A DNA stretch of 64,000 bases from the NCBI GenBank assembly GCA_004299485.1, contig SCQP01000016.1, positions 124,001-188,000 on the forward strand, given 5' to 3'. The stretch comes from Acidobacteriota bacterium (GTDB lineage: Bacteria > Acidobacteriota > Terriglobia > Terriglobales > SCQP01). The notes below the pieces were generated by a model, which searched no databases, was not told the DNA's origin, and was given only the letters and a program-made list of their open reading frames with translations. The position numbers and the translations under genes were made by a program. This document shows, piece after piece, positions 62,308 through 64,000 of the stretch. The first letter of the stretch is position 1. Every line of letters starts with the position of its first letter.

Positions 62308-63555
62308 ATGCCTTCCTTTTCCGTCCCGCTATCCGGCCTCAACTCCAGCTCGCAGGAGATGACGCTGATCGCCAATAACCTGGCCAACCTGAACACGCCC
62401 GGCTACAAATCGTCGGTCGCTCAGTTCACCACCCTGTTCTATCAGTCATTGGGTGAATCCGGCGATGGCAACCCGATGCAGGTCGGCACCGGCACCGCCA
62501 TCGGCAACGTGACCATGAACCTGACCGACGGCGCCATCCAGTCCACTGGCATTAACTCGAACCTGGCCATTCAGGGTTCGGGCATGTTCGTGGTCAACAA
62601 CAACGGCCAGCAAGTGTACACCCGCGCCGGCGATTTCGTCCTCGGCAACACCGGCTATCTGGAAGCATCCGATGGCAGTCTGGTGCAGGGCTATCCAGCG
62701 GTGAATGGCGTGGTCAACCCCAACGCGCCGCTCGGCAATCTGCTGGTGGGCAGTGGCATTACCAGCCCTGCCCGGGCCACTGCCAATGTCACGATGGGAA
62801 TGAATCTCGATAGCCAGACCGCGGTGGGAGGCACGTTCTCGCAGCCGGTTCAGGTTTACGACTCCCTCGGTGGCACGCACACCCTGACCGCGACGTTTAC
62901 CAAGACCGGCACGAACGCCTGGAGCTATACCGTCACCCTGCCCGGCGCGGATACGGGCGGCGCCACGCCCACCACCATGGCCAGCGGCAATTTGACCTTC
63001 AATACCAGTGGCGACCTGACCGGCGGCACCGGCACGCCCCCGCAGATTACCGTCAACCTCACCTCGCCCGCACTCGCCGATGGCGCGGCGGCGTTCAACA
63101 TCAACTGGAAGCTGTTCGGTCCCCAGGGCAATTCGCTCATCACGCAGGCGGCGGCGGCCTCAGCCCCTCTGGCCTCGCATCAGGATGGTGTGCCCAGCGG
63201 CAGCTTGATCAACTTCAGTATCGGCCCCGACGGCTCCATCACCGGCGCCTTCAGCAACGGGCAATCCCAGACGCTGGGGCAGGTCGTACTCGCAACCTTC
63301 GCCAATGACCAGGGCATCCAGGCGGTTGGCAACAACAATTTCATCGCCACCGCTGCCTCCGGCATCGCCACCATCGGGACACCAGGGTCCGGCAATCGCG
63401 GCTCGGTGCAGGGCAGCTCGATTGAGCAGTCCAACGTGGATATTGCCGGTCAGTTCGCCGAACTGATTCAGGCGCAGCAGAGCTACGAAGCCAGCGCTAA
63501 AGCGGTGACCACCTTCAATCAAGTCACCCAGGCGACGCTCAACATGCAGCAATAA
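62308..63555 (+). CDS. flgE: Flagellar hook protein FlgE
   Basis: Structural protein of the hook, 415 residues. SVPLSGLNSSSQEMTLIANN and LANLNTPGYKSSVAQF are the conserved rod/hook N-terminus; NLAIQGSGMFVVNN followed by YTRAGDFVLGNTGYLEASDG is the first FlgE domain; and SNVDIAGQFAELIQAQQSYE with ASAKAVTTFNQVTQATL the C-terminal helix. AGGAG lies eight bases before the ATG. A Rho-independent terminator follows 77 bases later. Confidence 0.97.
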   Translation: MPSFSVPLSGLNSSSQEMTLIANNLANLNTPGYKSSVAQFTTLFYQSLGESGDGNPMQVGTGTAIGNVTMNLTDGAIQSTGINSNLAIQGSGMFVVNNNGQQVYTRAGDFVLGNTGYLEASDGSLVQGYPAVNGVVNPNAPLGNLLVGSGITSPARATANVTMGMNLDSQTAVGGTFSQPVQVYDSLGGTHTLTATFTKTGTNAWSYTVTLPGADTGGATPTTMASGNLTFNTSGDLTGGTGTPPQITVNLTSPALADGAAAFNINWKLFGPQGNSLITQAAAASAPLASHQDGVPSGSLINFSIGPDGSITGAFSNGQSQTLGQVVLATFANDQGIQAVGNNNFIATAASGIATIGTPGSGNRGSVQGSSIEQSNVDIAGQFAELIQAQQSYEASAKAVTTFNQVTQATLNMQQ

Positions 63556-63580
63556 TGGTCCGATACGCGGGGGAGCCGGT

Positions 63581-63620
63581 GGCGTGGCGCAGCCACGCCA
63601 GGCCCCGCGCCAGTCAATCG
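63581..63620 (+). repeat. GCA-loop hairpin repeat downstream of flgE
   Basis: GGCGTGGC-GCA-GCCACGCC is a perfect 8-base stem with GCA loop, followed by AGGCCCCGCGCCAGTCAATCG. This equals the second half of the composite element at 31800-31893 (GCGCGGC-GCA-GCCACGC ... CCCCGCGCCAATCAATGG). Confidence 0.75.
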
Positions 63621-63632
63621 TTCTTTCCGCCA

Positions 63633-63669
63633 GGGCTGGCCGTGCAGGCGCGCGGCCAGCCCCCTTTTT
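63633..63669 (+). terminator. Rho-independent terminator after flgE
   Basis: GGGCTGGCC (63633-63641) and GGCCAGCCC (63654-63662) form a perfect 9-base stem with a 12-base loop, followed by CC and TTTTTCTT. It is the clearest intrinsic terminator in the window and separates the flgB-flgE operon from fliL. Confidence 0.85.
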
Positions 63670-63707
63670 CTTAGAGACTTCTAAGCTGGCCATGGCGCTT
63701 CAATTGC
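63670..63707 (+). promoter_or_regulatory. Possible sigma-54 promoter and palindrome upstream of fliL
   Basis: TGGC-N7-TTGC (63693-63707) fits the -24/-12 sigma-54 consensus and lies between the flgE terminator and the fliL start. Just upstream, CTTAGA-GACT-TCTAAG (63670-63685) is an inverted repeat like those at the other flagellar borders. The predicted transcript start is only about two bases from the ATG at 63721, which weakens the case. Confidence 0.4.
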
Positions 63708-63720
63708 CTTAATGCAGGGC

Positions 63721-64000
63721 ATGAGGAAGCGTCTAAGAATTGCCGCCGCGCCGGTTGCCTTTTCCGTCATGCTCCTGACCGGCTGCGGGATGCTCCACGG
63801 GGGCGGCAAAAAAGTCAAAGCCGCGGCTGCAACACTGCCGCTGCGGGTGATTACCCTGCCCACCAGTGTCTACAACCTGGACGACCCCACACCGGCCTAT
63901 CTGCGGCTGGGCGTTTCTCTGGGACTGAATACTCCCACGGCGAAAGACGATGTCGCCGTGCAGACGGTCGCGCGCGACACCCTGGTGAATTTGGTGACGG
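63721..64000 (+). CDS. fliL: FliL-like flagellar basal-body protein, lipoprotein-like N-terminus (partial)
   Basis: The frame runs off the right edge after 93 residues. It starts MRKRLRIAAAPVAFSVMLLT with GCGML after it, so LLTGC resembles a lipobox rather than the usual FliL transmembrane anchor. The rest, TLPLRVITLPTSVYNLDDPT, AYLRLGVSLGLN and VARDTLVNLVT, matches the FliL pattern (a VNL-like strand, a YLRVxxxLE-like strand, and RDxLI). FliL sits round the stator and supports torque. An in-frame ATG at 63712 is an alternative start. Position after flgE fits. Confidence 0.72.
   Translation, partial: MRKRLRIAAAPVAFSVMLLTGCGMLHGGGKKVKAAAATLPLRVITLPTSVYNLDDPTPAYLRLGVSLGLNTPTAKDDVAVQTVARDTLVNLVT

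Overview
This is a high-GC bacterial chromosome segment (roughly two-thirds G+C by eye), almost fully coding. It most resembles an Acidobacteriota genome. That placement is an inference from gene content: an Oar-type TonB-dependent receptor with a carboxypeptidase-regulatory N-terminus, a very large BNR/VPS10-repeat exported protein, a class II aldolase next to a microcompartment locus with three different vertex proteins, LptD and bactofilin (a Gram-negative envelope), and GC-rich palindromic repeats. No ribosomal RNA is present and one tRNA was found.

Layout. 1-4.9 kb: the N-terminal two-thirds or so of a TonB receptor (minus strand, running off the left edge), then a compact DNA-modification island on the plus strand: Vsr mismatch endonuclease, a C5-cytosine methyltransferase and a NotI-family restriction endonuclease, the last two overlapping by one base. 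4.8-14.5 kb (mostly minus): an ATP-PPase of the diphthine-ammonia ligase family; an ATP synthase operon with b', b, delta, alpha, gamma, beta, epsilon but no a or c subunit; fmt; yggX (plus) with a triplicated 3' end; an ATP-grasp ligase. 14.6-23.3 kb: mscL, a BON-domain protein, a 1069-residue BNR-repeat exported protein, a VapBC-type toxin-antitoxin pair, a chlorite-dismutase-family protein, and gpmI-eno. 23.3-28.0 kb (plus): ispE, tRNA-Gln, prs, rplY, pth, rpsF, rpsR, rplI. 28.2-33.9 kb (minus, apart from the hydrolase): a Phd/PIN toxin-antitoxin pair with a perfect operator palindrome, a YqeY-like remnant, rarA, an alpha/beta hydrolase (plus) interrupted by a 33-base in-frame palindrome carrying a stop, a TrmH-type methyltransferase, and queA.

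33.9-36.6 kb: class II aldolase, one BMC-H shell hexamer and three consecutive BMC-P pentamers, followed by a convergent bactofilin. This is a minimal microcompartment locus. 36.7-40.9 kb: thiL, an RDD membrane protein, lptD. 40.9-46.8 kb: a haem operon (CcsA/HemX-like, hemA, hemC, hemD) coupled to mutM, a ROK kinase and xseB. 46.9-52.6 kb: a GAF-GGDEF diguanylate cyclase, a sigma-54 activator with a Fis-type HTH but no receiver, gluconokinase, and a FkbM methyltransferase overlapping a large GT4 glycosyltransferase. 52.8-64.0 kb: a flagellar operon opened by a second sigma-54 activator (receiver present, HTH absent) and continuing flgB, flgC, fliE, fliF, fliG, fliH, fliI, fliJ, fliK, flgD, flgE, a terminator, and a partial fliL.

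Overall structure. Most gene pairs inside operons overlap by 1-8 bases, so translational coupling is likely. Intergenic space is repeatedly occupied by two repeat types: short 7-8 base tandem arrays around a CTGA or similar core, and a GC-rich composite palindrome of about 100 bases with a GCA-loop hairpin. The second type appears to have altered gene ends (yggX, hydrolase). The observations most worth following are the microcompartment locus, the NotI-type modification island, the stop-carrying palindrome in the hydrolase gene, and a TTCTAAG-containing palindrome that recurs only at flagellar gene borders.
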